Below, piece after piece: positions 25,152-32,994 of a stretch of 64,000 nucleotides of DNA. The translations under genes and the position numbers were made by a program. The number at the start of each line of letters is the position of its first letter. Position 1 is the stretch's first letter. Source of the stretch: Dongia_A sp044226685 (GTDB lineage Bacteria > Pseudomonadota > Alphaproteobacteria > Dongiales > Dongiaceae); assembly GCA_044226685.1 (NCBI GenBank), contig JBGAGP010000008.1:5174-69173 (forward strand), read 5' to 3'. The notes beneath the pieces were generated by a model. It ran no database searches and was not told the origin of the DNA. It worked only from the letters and a program-made list of their open reading frames with translations.

Positions 25152-25448
25152 TGGCGTCCCCGGCGTGATTCGAACACGCGACCCCAGGTTTCATCCCACT
25201 TCGGCTTTCGCCGCCGCCGCGAAGGCGTTCGTGGTCTGGACTATCCCTTCGCCGTGACCTCTGGAGGAGGCTGTAGGCGCCGCCCGTCTAGTCTCTACAC
25301 CTTCCTCCTTGTGGAGGCTTGGCTCGGGATTGGTATGGCGCTCGCGCGCCGAAACTTTCCCCGACTTTGAGCGGATTCACAGAGGCGTTTCCGACCTCAG
25401 TGCCCAATTCTAGGAAACCTGTGCTCTATCCAGCTGAGCTACGGGGAC
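25152..25448 (-). tRNA. tRNA-Arg (anticodon CCU), interrupted by a group I intron
   Basis: The 5' exon is 25448-25412 (37 nt) and the 3' exon 25191-25152 (40 nt including encoded CCA). They fold into a standard tRNA: acceptor GTCCCCG with CGGGGAC, D-stem GCTC/GAGC, anticodon stem CAGGT/ACCTG around the loop TTCCTAA, T-stem GCGTG/CACGC with TTCGAAT. The anticodon CCU reads AGG. The split lies between U36 and A37. Tools that do not handle introns may miss this gene or call two fragments. Confidence 0.92.
25192..25411 (-). other. Self-splicing group I intron (IC3-like) in tRNA-Arg(CCU)
   Basis: This 220-nt insert starts right after the anticodon and ends with G25192, the expected terminal guanosine. 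A GGG guide (25405-25403) can pair with the exon CCU, giving the required U-G pair at the 5' splice site. The core motifs match those of the Azoarcus and cyanobacterial tRNA introns: GAGCCAAGC, GTGTAGAGACTAGACGG (25300-25284) and AAGGGATAGTCC (25249-25238). A P2 stem with a GGAAAC loop is also visible. No homing endonuclease frame is present. Confidence 0.9.
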
Positions 25449-25635
25449 CCGTGCGATTGATAGCCCGATCGCCGGGCGGCTGGCTAGCCCGGAAGTTTGC
25501 GGGGCGCGCTCAAAATCGCTGTCATTTCCCCAATTCACTGACGCTCTGCGACCTATTTGCGACCCAAACGCCGCGACTCAGGAAAATTCGCTTGGATCAA
25601 CCCACTTGACCCGTCTGCGTCGGTTTTCCAGCCGC

Positions 25636-25668
25636 AGGTCGGAGGTTCGAATCCTCTCGGGGTAGCCA
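25636..25668 (+). tRNA. 3' part of a tRNA (T-arm, acceptor strand and CCA), remnant
   Basis: GGAGG-TTCGAAT-CCTCT is a T-arm and is followed by acceptor strand CGGGGTA, discriminator G and CCA. The matching 5' acceptor TACCCCG is not found upstream, there is no D-arm, and the region where an anticodon stem should be does not pair well. It is therefore a fragment, not a working tRNA. Such 3' fragments are left at the far end of elements integrated in tRNA genes. Confidence 0.55.
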
Positions 25669-25700
25669 TTTTCCGACGCGCTGCAGCCGGAGGCAGTTAA

Positions 25701-26051
25701 CTAGATGCCGCTGGCCGGCACCAGCGCGATGAGCATCTGGCAAGCCTGGATGATGGCGGTCTTGTCGGCGCAGACTTGGCTCGCCTTGACCAAGGCATCG
25801 GATTGGCCGACCAGTGCGTCCACCGGATGGTCGCCGGGCCAATTGAAACCGTTGTTCACCACCTGCGTCAGCTTCAATTTGAGCGCGGCAATCTCATTGT
25901 CGTTGGTGGTGCGCTGCGCGATCTCCTGCTCCGTCGTTCCCGCCAGGCAAAGATTCGCGTGGCCCAGGGCCCTGGCCTTCCGCCGTAGCGCGTCGGCCAG
26001 CCGGATCCGCTGGTCAAGCAGCGATTCCGCGGCGGTCATGTTCATAACCAT
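25701..26051 (-). CDS. Small protein of unknown function, last gene of the lipoprotein operon
   Basis: The 116-residue product has no signal peptide or membrane segment and is mainly helical by composition, with three cysteines (NLCLAG, QVCADK, QACQM). I do not recognise the family. The start at 26051 is supported by GGAGGAGA eight bases upstream. It lies 41 bases after the second lipoprotein gene on the same strand, so it is probably cotranscribed with both lipoproteins. Confidence 0.55.
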   Translation of the reverse strand: MVMNMTAAESLLDQRIRLADALRRKARALGHANLCLAGTTEQEIAQRTTNDNEIAALKLKLTQVVNNGFNWPGDHPVDALVGQSDALVKASQVCADKTAIIQACQMLIALVPASGI

Positions 26052-26092
26052 GTCGCTCTCCTCCGCATGAGTCGGTCAAACGCCATCGCCCG

Positions 26093-26932
26093 TCATTGAT
26101 TCCCCAGGGCGGTCAGCAGGCCTTCGACCGGGGCCTCGTTGTCCGAGAGTTCCTCGATCGGCGCCACTTCGCTGGAAATCCTGTCGATTGCTGTCGTGGC
26201 GCCCAGGTCTAGCGGGGCGAGGGTCTTAAGCGTTGGCGGTGGCGACGCGATACCGCCCCCCGTCGCCTGCCGCACAGTCAACTCAGGCTGGCCCGCCTTG
26301 GTGGAATCGATGGCCGGGGCGGCGATCGACAACACCGTGCCGACTGGCAGCGCCTTGTCCTTGGGCTTGTTGGGGTCCGCCTTCACCAACGATGGCTCGC
26401 CCTTGGCTTTGATCACGCTGTCCTTGTACGACTTCACCACGACCTCGATGAATGGAGCCAGCGCCTTGGCCCGGTCGATCGGCGACAGGCCTTCCTCAAG
26501 CTTGTTGAATTTCGCGATCAGGTCGGTGAAGGACTTGCGGTCGATGGCCGGCGCGTCGAACGACCGCAGCGGCGCCATGAGCACGAAGGGCACGGACTTC
26601 GACAGATCGGCATCGCCCGTCAACTCCGACATCGCCTTGTAGAGTTCGGTTGCCTCCTTGACGTTGCCGCCCTGCCACGTCGCCCGGTACTGATTGATCA
26701 TTGCGAGATTGGCCTGGCCCGCCGCCTGCAGTTCGGCGACGCGCGCGATCTCCGCCTGCTGTACGGCACGCTGCTGCTCGATGGCGGTAAGGGTCGTGTC
26801 CTGCATATCGCCGACGAAGGCCGCGGCCTTGCCGGCGGCTTCCCGCGCGGCGCCAAGATCGCCGGCGCAGCCGCCGAGCGCCCAGGCGAGGGAGAGCGTG
26901 CAGAAGCAGGCGATGGTGCGAAGCGCTTTCAT
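26093..26932 (-). CDS. Predicted lipoprotein of unknown function
   Basis: The product (279 residues) begins with a lipoprotein signal peptide, lipobox LGGC, from the ATG at 26932, preceded by GAGGAGA. After the signal there is a long Ala/Gln/Glu-rich helical region (residues about 30-75) and a Pro-rich, acidic C-terminal part. A longer frame to 27169 runs over the previous gene and is a shadow. It starts 11 bases after the larger lipoprotein gene; the two are likely partners in the cell envelope. Confidence 0.65.
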   Translation of the reverse strand: MKALRTIACFCTLSLAWALGGCAGDLGAAREAAGKAAAFVGDMQDTTLTAIEQQRAVQQAEIARVAELQAAGQANLAMINQYRATWQGGNVKEATELYKAMSELTGDADLSKSVPFVLMAPLRSFDAPAIDRKSFTDLIAKFNKLEEGLSPIDRAKALAPFIEVVVKSYKDSVIKAKGEPSLVKADPNKPKDKALPVGTVLSIAAPAIDSTKAGQPELTVRQATGGGIASPPPTLKTLAPLDLGATTAIDRISSEVAPIEELSDNEAPVEGLLTALGNQ

Positions 26933-26943
26933 GGCTACTCTCC

Positions 26944-28653
26944 TCAATCCAGGAACAAGCCGCCGATGATGCCGAGATTGGACAACACCTCGGCCAGCGT
27001 GTCGGGGGTGATGCCACCTTTGCCGTAGGCGGCCAGGGCGTCGGCGATCGGCTGTACCAGGGCCTTGTGATTCGCCGCCGTCACGGAAGCCAGCTGGATG
27101 TCGAAATTGCGGCGCGCCTGGATGAAGCGGAAATCGATCACGCTTAGCGGGATGCGTCCGTAGTTCCATGAGGCGACATAGCCGCTGAGCGCCTGGGCCA
27201 TGAGACGCCTCTTGTCATCATCCGCCGTTTTGCGGAATTCGGCGAACCCGGCGGCCTTCATGTCCCGTGGCAAAGCCAGATCGGCTTCCAGCGCGGCGAT
27301 AAGCAGGCGATACTGGTCAAGCAGCGCGTAGAACTGGCCCTTGTAGAGCAGCAGTTTGTTGTCGACATAGGCAACGGTGATCTGCGCGGCGGAGAGTCGC
27401 TGGCGCAGATCGGCGAGGGCCAGGATGTTGGCGTTGAGCCGCTTCAGGCGATCGGCCGCGACGCCGTCCGCGGCGACTCCCATGAGTGCCTTCAGGATGC
27501 CTGAGACCGCCTTGCCGGCCTCGGGATTGTCGCCGAACAGCGCGCTGCAATCCTTGTCGCCCGATGCAGCGGTCGCCGGCTTGGCGTCGGCCGCGGCGAA
27601 CTCGCCCTGTGCGATCTTCAGGTCGGCCAGCAGGCCGCATTGCAGCACCGTATCGATCCTGGCAAAGCCGAGCAGCTTCGCCAAGGCGTCGGCGTCATCC
27701 AGCTTCTTGATCAGATCGCCAAGCGCCTGCGCTGTCGCCTCCGGTGTCTTCTCGTTGATCGTTGCCATCAGCGCGTCGACTTCGTGCGCCAGGGCCGCGG
27801 CCTTCTTCTCCGACTCGCTTTTGGTCTGCAGGGCCTCGAGATAGGCCCGCGCCGTGCGGCTGATCACGCCTTCCTGGGGCGGCTGCGCACCCGCCACGGC
27901 CAGATCGGTGCGCAGCTTCGCGATGAAGGCGTCACGCTGCGCCACGTCATCCGCGCGCGCCTCACAGGCGCCGTCGAGAGCGCCGAAGGCCTTGACGATG
28001 AGCGGGTGCAAGTCCGGGAACGGATTATCGGTGCCGGAGATCTGATCGGCGGACTGGCAGTCGATCGGCACTTTGAGCTTGACCTGCAGATCCTTGAATG
28101 CGCGCCGCACCAGGGAGCGCATGTCGGTCACGGCGCTGTCATCGGTCCGGACCAGCTTGTCGTATTCCACCAGTTTCTGGGCACCCTCGAGATAGAGCGG
28201 GTTAGGTTCCCCGTCCGACGTGCCGGCGAGCGTCTGCAAGTCGACCCGGATGAGGTATTCCAGATGCGCGCCCGCGGACTGGCCAGAGAAGGAGTTGGGG
28301 ATTCCGGACTCGGCCGGCTGCAGGTCAAGCCAGTCGCCGTGATTCGGGTCGATCAGTCGCGCCAAGGTGCGGTTGCGCATGGCGACCTGGGCGGCCGTCG
28401 CAGCCTGGTCCTCGTCCTTCGCCAAGGTCTCCGATTGGGTTGCGAGGCTCTTGAAAGCGGCGGCGACGTCGAGTTTCTTCACGTCGTCCTGCACTTCGCC
28501 GGTGGATTTCTCGTAGGCGTCGTTGTGAAAATACAGGCTGAGGTTGCTACACCCGGCCAACAGCCCCGCTGCGGCCACAACCGCGAATAGATGCACCTGG
28601 AGGAATGTGGCGCGGCCAAATCCCGCGCAGCGCCTCGGTTCGAGCGTCGTCAT
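26944..28653 (-). CDS. Large helical predicted lipoprotein of unknown function
   Basis: This 569-residue protein has a hydrophobic segment ending in the lipobox LLAGC, so it is probably a lipid-anchored envelope protein. The rest is predicted helical, rich in Ala, Leu, Asp and Lys, with a few scattered cysteines. The ATG at 28653 is chosen; the frame is open to a TTG at 28683 in an AT-rich stretch that probably holds the promoter. I know no family to assign. It is the first gene of a three-gene operon with a second lipoprotein and a small protein. Confidence 0.65.
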   Translation of the reverse strand: MTTLEPRRCAGFGRATFLQVHLFAVVAAAGLLAGCSNLSLYFHNDAYEKSTGEVQDDVKKLDVAAAFKSLATQSETLAKDEDQAATAAQVAMRNRTLARLIDPNHGDWLDLQPAESGIPNSFSGQSAGAHLEYLIRVDLQTLAGTSDGEPNPLYLEGAQKLVEYDKLVRTDDSAVTDMRSLVRRAFKDLQVKLKVPIDCQSADQISGTDNPFPDLHPLIVKAFGALDGACEARADDVAQRDAFIAKLRTDLAVAGAQPPQEGVISRTARAYLEALQTKSESEKKAAALAHEVDALMATINEKTPEATAQALGDLIKKLDDADALAKLLGFARIDTVLQCGLLADLKIAQGEFAAADAKPATAASGDKDCSALFGDNPEAGKAVSGILKALMGVAADGVAADRLKRLNANILALADLRQRLSAAQITVAYVDNKLLLYKGQFYALLDQYRLLIAALEADLALPRDMKAAGFAEFRKTADDDKRRLMAQALSGYVASWNYGRIPLSVIDFRFIQARRNFDIQLASVTAANHKALVQPIADALAAYGKGGITPDTLAEVLSNLGIIGGLFLD

Positions 28654-28675
28654 CCCGGCCCCCGCCAATATATTA

Positions 28676-29914
28676 TTATTCAACCAATAGTAACACTAGC
28701 AGCCGTTGCCGGGCAGCGCAACATGCCCTGCCAGAGCCGATGCCGGCCGCCAGCACCGCGTCGTAGCCGCCGCTTTGCGCCCATAGCCAGGCGCAGCCGA
28801 ACGGCGCCAGCGCTTTGGCGATGGTGGCCGGCACGGAGAGCAGGCCGTTGAGCGTGCCGTAGCTCCGTTGCGTCAGCATCTCGCGCAGGGCCAGTCCGCG
28901 CACGATGGTCATGATGCCGTTGGCCGCGCCATAGGCCGCCGCGAACAGGGCGAGGAAAGCGAATTGCGCCGGCGCCAGCAGGAGAAGCAGCAGCACCAGG
29001 GGGAAGACGATGACCACGAAGCGGCCGATCACCTTCACCGATTGCCGCCGCGCCAGGGCCCAGATGGCGATGCGGCCGGCGACCTGGGCCGGGCCGATGA
29101 TGGCCATGCCGGCGACCACGCTGGCGGTGTCGAAGCCCTTCTCCAGCAGCAACGGGTACCAGTGATAGGTCAGCCCCGACATGGCGCCGATATAGAACGT
29201 GACCGCGACGGTCAGCGCCCAGAAGGTCGGCTGGCGCAGGGCCCAGCGCACCGCCGAGCCGTCGTGGGGGCCATCGCGCACGCCGGTCCCGCTGTCCTGG
29301 TCGTGCAGCGGCGCCGCGTCGCGGTGCGGATCGATGACCCAGAGATAGAGCCCGCCGCTGGCCATGGTGACGAGGCCGAGGATCAGGACCGCGTCGCGCC
29401 AACCCAGGCGGTCGATCAGGACCTGCGTCACCGGCACGAAGACGGTGCTGGCGAAGCCGCCCCAGAGGGTCAGCGCGGTGATGCCGGAGCGGGCGCCAGC
29501 GCCGAAGCGCCGCGCCACCACGGCGAAGGCCGGCTCGTAGAGCGTCGCCGCCATGGCGATGCCGATGCCGCCGAACAGCGCATAGAACAGCGTCAGGTCA
29601 TGCACCTGCGACCACAAGGCGAAGAGCAGCCCGCCCAGGAGGGCGCCGCCGGTCATCACCGCGCGGCCATGGCCGCGGTCGATCAACCAGCCGACGGGAT
29701 AGGCGGCAAACCCCGCCAGCAGCAGGCCGAAGGTGGCGGCGCCGTATACATGCGGCTTGTCGATCCCGAGCTCGCCCGCCATCGGTTCCGCCGCCAGCGG
29801 GAAGGCATAGAACAGCACGCCCCAACAGACGATCTGGCCGATGCCAAGCCCGGTGATGAACAGGTGGTGACGCGACTGAGGCAAGGCTCCGTCCGGAATT
29901 GCGGCGACGCTCAT
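28676..29914 (-). CDS. MFS transporter in the arsenic island, C-terminus altered
   Basis: The product (412 residues) is a major facilitator, with the loop motif GWLIDRGHGRAVMTGG after the second membrane helix and about eleven clear membrane segments. It begins 7 bases after the flavoprotein gene and is probably cotranscribed with it, suggesting export of an arsenical made or handled there. After YDAVLAAGIG the frame becomes SGRACCAARQR, which is not a membrane helix. The next frame reads SALAGHVALPGNGC, a better twelfth helix, so a one-base frameshift near 28740 is possible. Confidence 0.7.
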   Translation of the reverse strand: MSVAAIPDGALPQSRHHLFITGLGIGQIVCWGVLFYAFPLAAEPMAGELGIDKPHVYGAATFGLLLAGFAAYPVGWLIDRGHGRAVMTGGALLGGLLFALWSQVHDLTLFYALFGGIGIAMAATLYEPAFAVVARRFGAGARSGITALTLWGGFASTVFVPVTQVLIDRLGWRDAVLILGLVTMASGGLYLWVIDPHRDAAPLHDQDSGTGVRDGPHDGSAVRWALRQPTFWALTVAVTFYIGAMSGLTYHWYPLLLEKGFDTASVVAGMAIIGPAQVAGRIAIWALARRQSVKVIGRFVVIVFPLVLLLLLLAPAQFAFLALFAAAYGAANGIMTIVRGLALREMLTQRSYGTLNGLLSVPATIAKALAPFGCAWLWAQSGGYDAVLAAGIGSGRACCAARQRLLVLLLVE

Positions 29915-29921
29915 CGGCAGG

Positions 29922-31349
29922 TCAACAGCACCCGGTCCTGGCCGCCGGCTTCAGGCTAGCAGGCGCGGCGGCGGGCGAACAGCCGCAACCCGGCTGCGCC
30001 GCGGCCCTGGCCTGCTCGTCGGCCGCGCAGCACGCGCTCGCATCCGCGATCGCCGGGCCGCCGCAACAGGCGGCTTCGTCGCCGCCGTCGCCACCGTCGA
30101 TGGCATCGCTGCTGCACACCCCGGTCTTGGGCAGCACCAGATGCACCTCGCGCGCCGCCGCGTGGTCGCCGGCCAGCTCGGCGGCGATCGAGCGCACCTG
30201 CTCGTAGCCGGTGGCCATCAGGAAGGTGGGGGCACGGCCATAGCTCTTGGCGCCGGCGATGTAGAAGCCGGGCTCCGGATGGGCCAGCTCGACCGCGCCA
30301 TGCGCCGGCACGTCGCCGCAGGAATGCAAATTGGGGTCGATCAGCGGCGCCAGCGCCGGCGGCGCCTCCACCGCGGGGTCGAGCGCGACGCGCAACTCGC
30401 GCAGCAGGGCCAGATCGGGGCGGAAGCCGGTCGCCACGACGATGCGGTCGAAACTGCCATCGAAATCATGTCCATTGACGCGGCCGGTCACCCGCAGGCC
30501 GTTGCCCTCGGCGGCGATCCCGCGTGCGGCGAAGGGGGTGAGGACCTGGAGCCGCCCGGCCTCGATGGCGGACTTGGCGGCAAGGCCCAGCGCGCCGCGC
30601 GCCGGCAGCTGGTCATTGAGGCCGCCGCCGAGCAGCCGCTCCAGCCGGTTGCGGCGCAGGCCCCAGACCACGCGGGTCTCCGGCGCGCTCTGCTGCAGCG
30701 TCAGCAGGTCGAGCACCACGTTGATCGCGGAATGGCCGGAGCCGACGACCAGGACCCGCGCTCCGGCATAACGATCGCGCGCGCGGTCCAGCACATCGGG
30801 GATGCCATAGGTGATGCGGCCGGCATTGGCCGTCTCCCCGGCGACCGGCAGGCCGTCGACTCCCATCGGATTAGGCTGGAACCAGGTGCCGGAGGCGTCG
30901 ATGACGGCACGGGCCAGCACCTCCTGCTCCGCGCCCGCGGCGTCGCGATATCGCAGCACGAAAGGCGCCGCTCCGCGCCCCGCGTCGGTCATCTTGTCAA
31001 CGCCGCGCCGCGAGATCGCCGTGACCTCCGCGCCGAAGCGAATCTTGTTGCTGAGCTTCGAATGGCGCGACAAGGGCGCCAGGTAGTCGTCGACCAGCTC
31101 GCCCCCGGTCGGCAGCGACTCCGCGTCCGGCGCCTGCCAATCGGTCTCTTCCAGCAAGGCGCGCGCGGCGTGGTCGATGTTGAACCGCCACGGCGAGAAG
31201 ACACGTACATGACCCCAGGCGCTGAGGGTGTGCCCGGCCGCCGGCCCGCGCTCGAGCACCAGCGGCTCAAGGCCGCGCTGGACCAGGTGCGCGGCCGCGG
31301 CCAGACCGACCGGGCCGGCGCCGATCACGGCGATGGGAAGCTGCGACAT
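29922..31349 (-). CDS. FAD/NAD(P)-dependent monooxygenase-like flavoprotein with Cys-rich tail (ArsO-like)
   Basis: This 475-residue flavoprotein has two dinucleotide-binding motifs, GAGPVGLAAAAHL at the N-terminus and VGSGHSAINV near residue 210, plus ATGFRPD, as in flavin-containing monooxygenase-like enzymes of ars operons. The last 70 residues are unusual: clusters VCSSD, ACCGG, ACCAA, GCGCS and a final GCC give about ten cysteines, a likely metalloid-binding tail. The ATG at 31349 follows AAGGAG. It sits between a PadR-type regulator and an MFS transporter, with a 21-bp palindrome just upstream. Confidence 0.75.
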   Translation of the reverse strand: MSQLPIAVIGAGPVGLAAAAHLVQRGLEPLVLERGPAAGHTLSAWGHVRVFSPWRFNIDHAARALLEETDWQAPDAESLPTGGELVDDYLAPLSRHSKLSNKIRFGAEVTAISRRGVDKMTDAGRGAAPFVLRYRDAAGAEQEVLARAVIDASGTWFQPNPMGVDGLPVAGETANAGRITYGIPDVLDRARDRYAGARVLVVGSGHSAINVVLDLLTLQQSAPETRVVWGLRRNRLERLLGGGLNDQLPARGALGLAAKSAIEAGRLQVLTPFAARGIAAEGNGLRVTGRVNGHDFDGSFDRIVVATGFRPDLALLRELRVALDPAVEAPPALAPLIDPNLHSCGDVPAHGAVELAHPEPGFYIAGAKSYGRAPTFLMATGYEQVRSIAAELAGDHAAAREVHLVLPKTGVCSSDAIDGGDGGDEAACCGGPAIADASACCAADEQARAAAQPGCGCSPAAAPASLKPAARTGCC

Positions 31350-31381
31350 GAAAAGGCTCCTTCGTCTCGTATCGCTCTCTG

Positions 31382-31402
31382 ATGCATCGATCATCGATGC
31401 AT
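31382..31402. promoter_or_regulatory. 21-bp perfect palindrome upstream of the flavoprotein gene
   Basis: ATGCATCGAT-C-ATCGATGCAT lies between the PadR gene stop and the flavoprotein start. Its right part, ATCATCGATGCAT, matches the sequence just upstream of arsR in 12 of 13 bases. It is a strong operator candidate for ArsR or for the PadR-type regulator. Confidence 0.65.
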
Positions 31403-31416
31403 ACACGCAAAAAAAC

Positions 31417-31884
31417 TCAGCAGCAGGTGCCGCTCTTCGCCGATTTGCGCGCCGCGCGGCTGACGACGTTGCGGCTGTCGGTCAGGCACTCGGTGATCTC
31501 CATCCAGGATTCCACCGCGACCTTGAAAGCCTCGCGGCCCCGCGCCGTCAGGGTGTAGACCTTGCGCTCGCGCCCCTGGACGATCTCGCTTTCCGAGGTG
31601 ACGTATCCGCCCGCCTCGAACTCGCGCAGGGCGGGGTAGATGGTGCCCTCGGTCGGCGAGCAGCAGCCCTTGGTGGTCTTCTCCACCGCGGTCGCGATGT
31701 CGTAGCCGTGCATCGGCTGCTGGTGCAGCACCGACAGGATGAAGAACTTGGACAGGCTCATCTTGATGGTGCCGTTCCAATAGGCCCGGCTGGTGTAGTC
31801 CGGGGCCTGCTTGGCGACGGCGCGCAATCCGGCGGCCGCGGTCTTGACGGGTGTCCTGGTGGCGCTCCTGCTCATGCGCCTCAT
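31417..31884 (-). CDS. PadR-family regulator, possible metalloid sensor
   Basis: The product (155 residues) has the PadR winged helix: FFILSVLHQQPMHGYDI, GTIYPALREFEAGGYV and the wing GRERKVYTLTARGREA. Cysteines in KGCCSPTEG, in the recognition region, and the C-terminal GTCC could bind trivalent arsenic. The start is uncertain: ATG at 31884 or 31875, or a shorter form from a Met near 31761. The gene is followed by the flavoprotein and MFS genes, which it probably controls. Confidence 0.75.
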   Translation of the reverse strand: MRRMSRSATRTPVKTAAAGLRAVAKQAPDYTSRAYWNGTIKMSLSKFFILSVLHQQPMHGYDIATAVEKTTKGCCSPTEGTIYPALREFEAGGYVTSESEIVQGRERKVYTLTARGREAFKVAVESWMEITECLTDSRNVVSRAARKSAKSGTCC

Positions 31885-31910
31885 CTATACATTGGACATC
31901 AAGGTGTCAA
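31884..31910 (-). promoter_or_regulatory. Candidate promoter of the PadR gene
   Basis: On the - strand TTGACA (31910-31905) is followed after 15 bases by TATAGA (31889-31884). The -10 box touches the upstream ATG, so transcription would begin at or next to the second ATG (31875), giving a leaderless mRNA if this promoter is real. GACA-N6-TGTC overlaps the -35 box and could be an operator. Confidence 0.4.
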
Positions 31911-31924
31911 GGGGCAAGGTATCG

Positions 31925-32983
31925 CTATTCCGCCGGCTTGGCGGCGTTCTCCGGGCGGCCTGCTCCGCCCCGCTCGTACCAGCCCTTGCTGGAATTCACG
32001 ATCCACACCACCGAGAGCATGACCGGCACCTCGATCAGCACGCCGACCACGGTGGCCAGCGCCGCGCCCGAGGAGAAGCCGAACAGGCTGATGGCGGCCG
32101 CGACCGCCAGCTCGAAGAAATTGCTGGCGCCGATCAACGCCGAGGGCGCGGCGACGCAATGCGCCTCGCCGCTCCAGCGGTTCAGCAGATAGGCAAGGCC
32201 GCTGTTGAAATAGACCTGGATCAGGATCGGCACCGCCAGCAGCAGGATGACCAGCGGTTGGGCGATGATCTGCTCGCCCTGGAAGCCGAACAGCAGCACC
32301 AGGGTCGCCAGCAGGGCGAGGAGCGAGACCGGCTGCAAGATCCTGAGCAGCGCCTGCAGGCGTGCCGCGCCGCCGGCAAGGCACACGCGGCGCAGGGCCT
32401 GCGCGCCCAGCACCGGCACGACGATATAGAGCCCGACCGACAGCAGCAGGGTCTGCCACGGCACGGTGATGGCGGAAAGCCCGAGGAGCAGGCCGACGAT
32501 GGGGGCGAAGGCGAAGACCATGATGACGTCGTTCAGCGCCACCTGGGTCAGGGTGAAATGCGGCTCGCCGTCGGACAGGTTGCTCCACACGAAGACCATG
32601 GCCGTGCAAGGTGCGGCCGCCAGCAGGATCAGGCCGGCGATGTAGGAGTCGATCTGGTCGGCCGGCAGCAGCGGCCGGAACAGCCAGGCGATGAACACCC
32701 AGCCCAGGGCCGCCATCGTGAATGGCTTCACCGCCCAGTTGATGAACAGCGTCACGCCGATGCCGCGCCAGTGCCGGCGCACCTCGGAAATGGCGGCGAA
32801 GTCGATCTTCACCAGCATCGGCACGATCATCAGCCAGATCAGCGCCGCCACCGGCAGGTTGACCTTGGCGAGTTCCAGGCCGCCGACCAGCTGGAAGAAG
32901 CCGGGGAAGAGGTGGCCCAGCGCGACACCGGCCACGATGCATAGCGCGACCCAGAGAGTCAGATAGCGTTCGAACAGCGACAT
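31925..32983 (-). CDS. acr3: Arsenite efflux transporter Acr3
   Basis: Acr3 exports arsenite across the inner membrane. The 352-residue product has about ten membrane segments and the family signature AAPCTAMVFVWS with its conserved functional cysteine, followed by LTQVALNDVIM. Start at 32983 (MSLFERYLTLW) matches the usual length of the family; the longer frame to 33184 would overlap arsC. It lies 11 bases after arsC in an arsR-arsC-acr3 operon. Confidence 0.92.
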   Translation of the reverse strand: MSLFERYLTLWVALCIVAGVALGHLFPGFFQLVGGLELAKVNLPVAALIWLMIVPMLVKIDFAAISEVRRHWRGIGVTLFINWAVKPFTMAALGWVFIAWLFRPLLPADQIDSYIAGLILLAAAPCTAMVFVWSNLSDGEPHFTLTQVALNDVIMVFAFAPIVGLLLGLSAITVPWQTLLLSVGLYIVVPVLGAQALRRVCLAGGAARLQALLRILQPVSLLALLATLVLLFGFQGEQIIAQPLVILLLAVPILIQVYFNSGLAYLLNRWSGEAHCVAAPSALIGASNFFELAVAAAISLFGFSSGAALATVVGVLIEVPVMLSVVWIVNSSKGWYERGGAGRPENAAKPAE

Positions 32984-32994
32984 GGCGGGGCGGC

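Noticed and set aside
25597..25668. Acceptor half of a two-piece tmRNA
   Set aside because: The permuted gene should show a 5' acceptor strand (TACCCCG) shortly after CCA; none is present.
25597..25842. Leftward frame containing REDSNLRP
   Set aside because: This peptide is the antisense translation of a tRNA T-arm and is a common false gene call.
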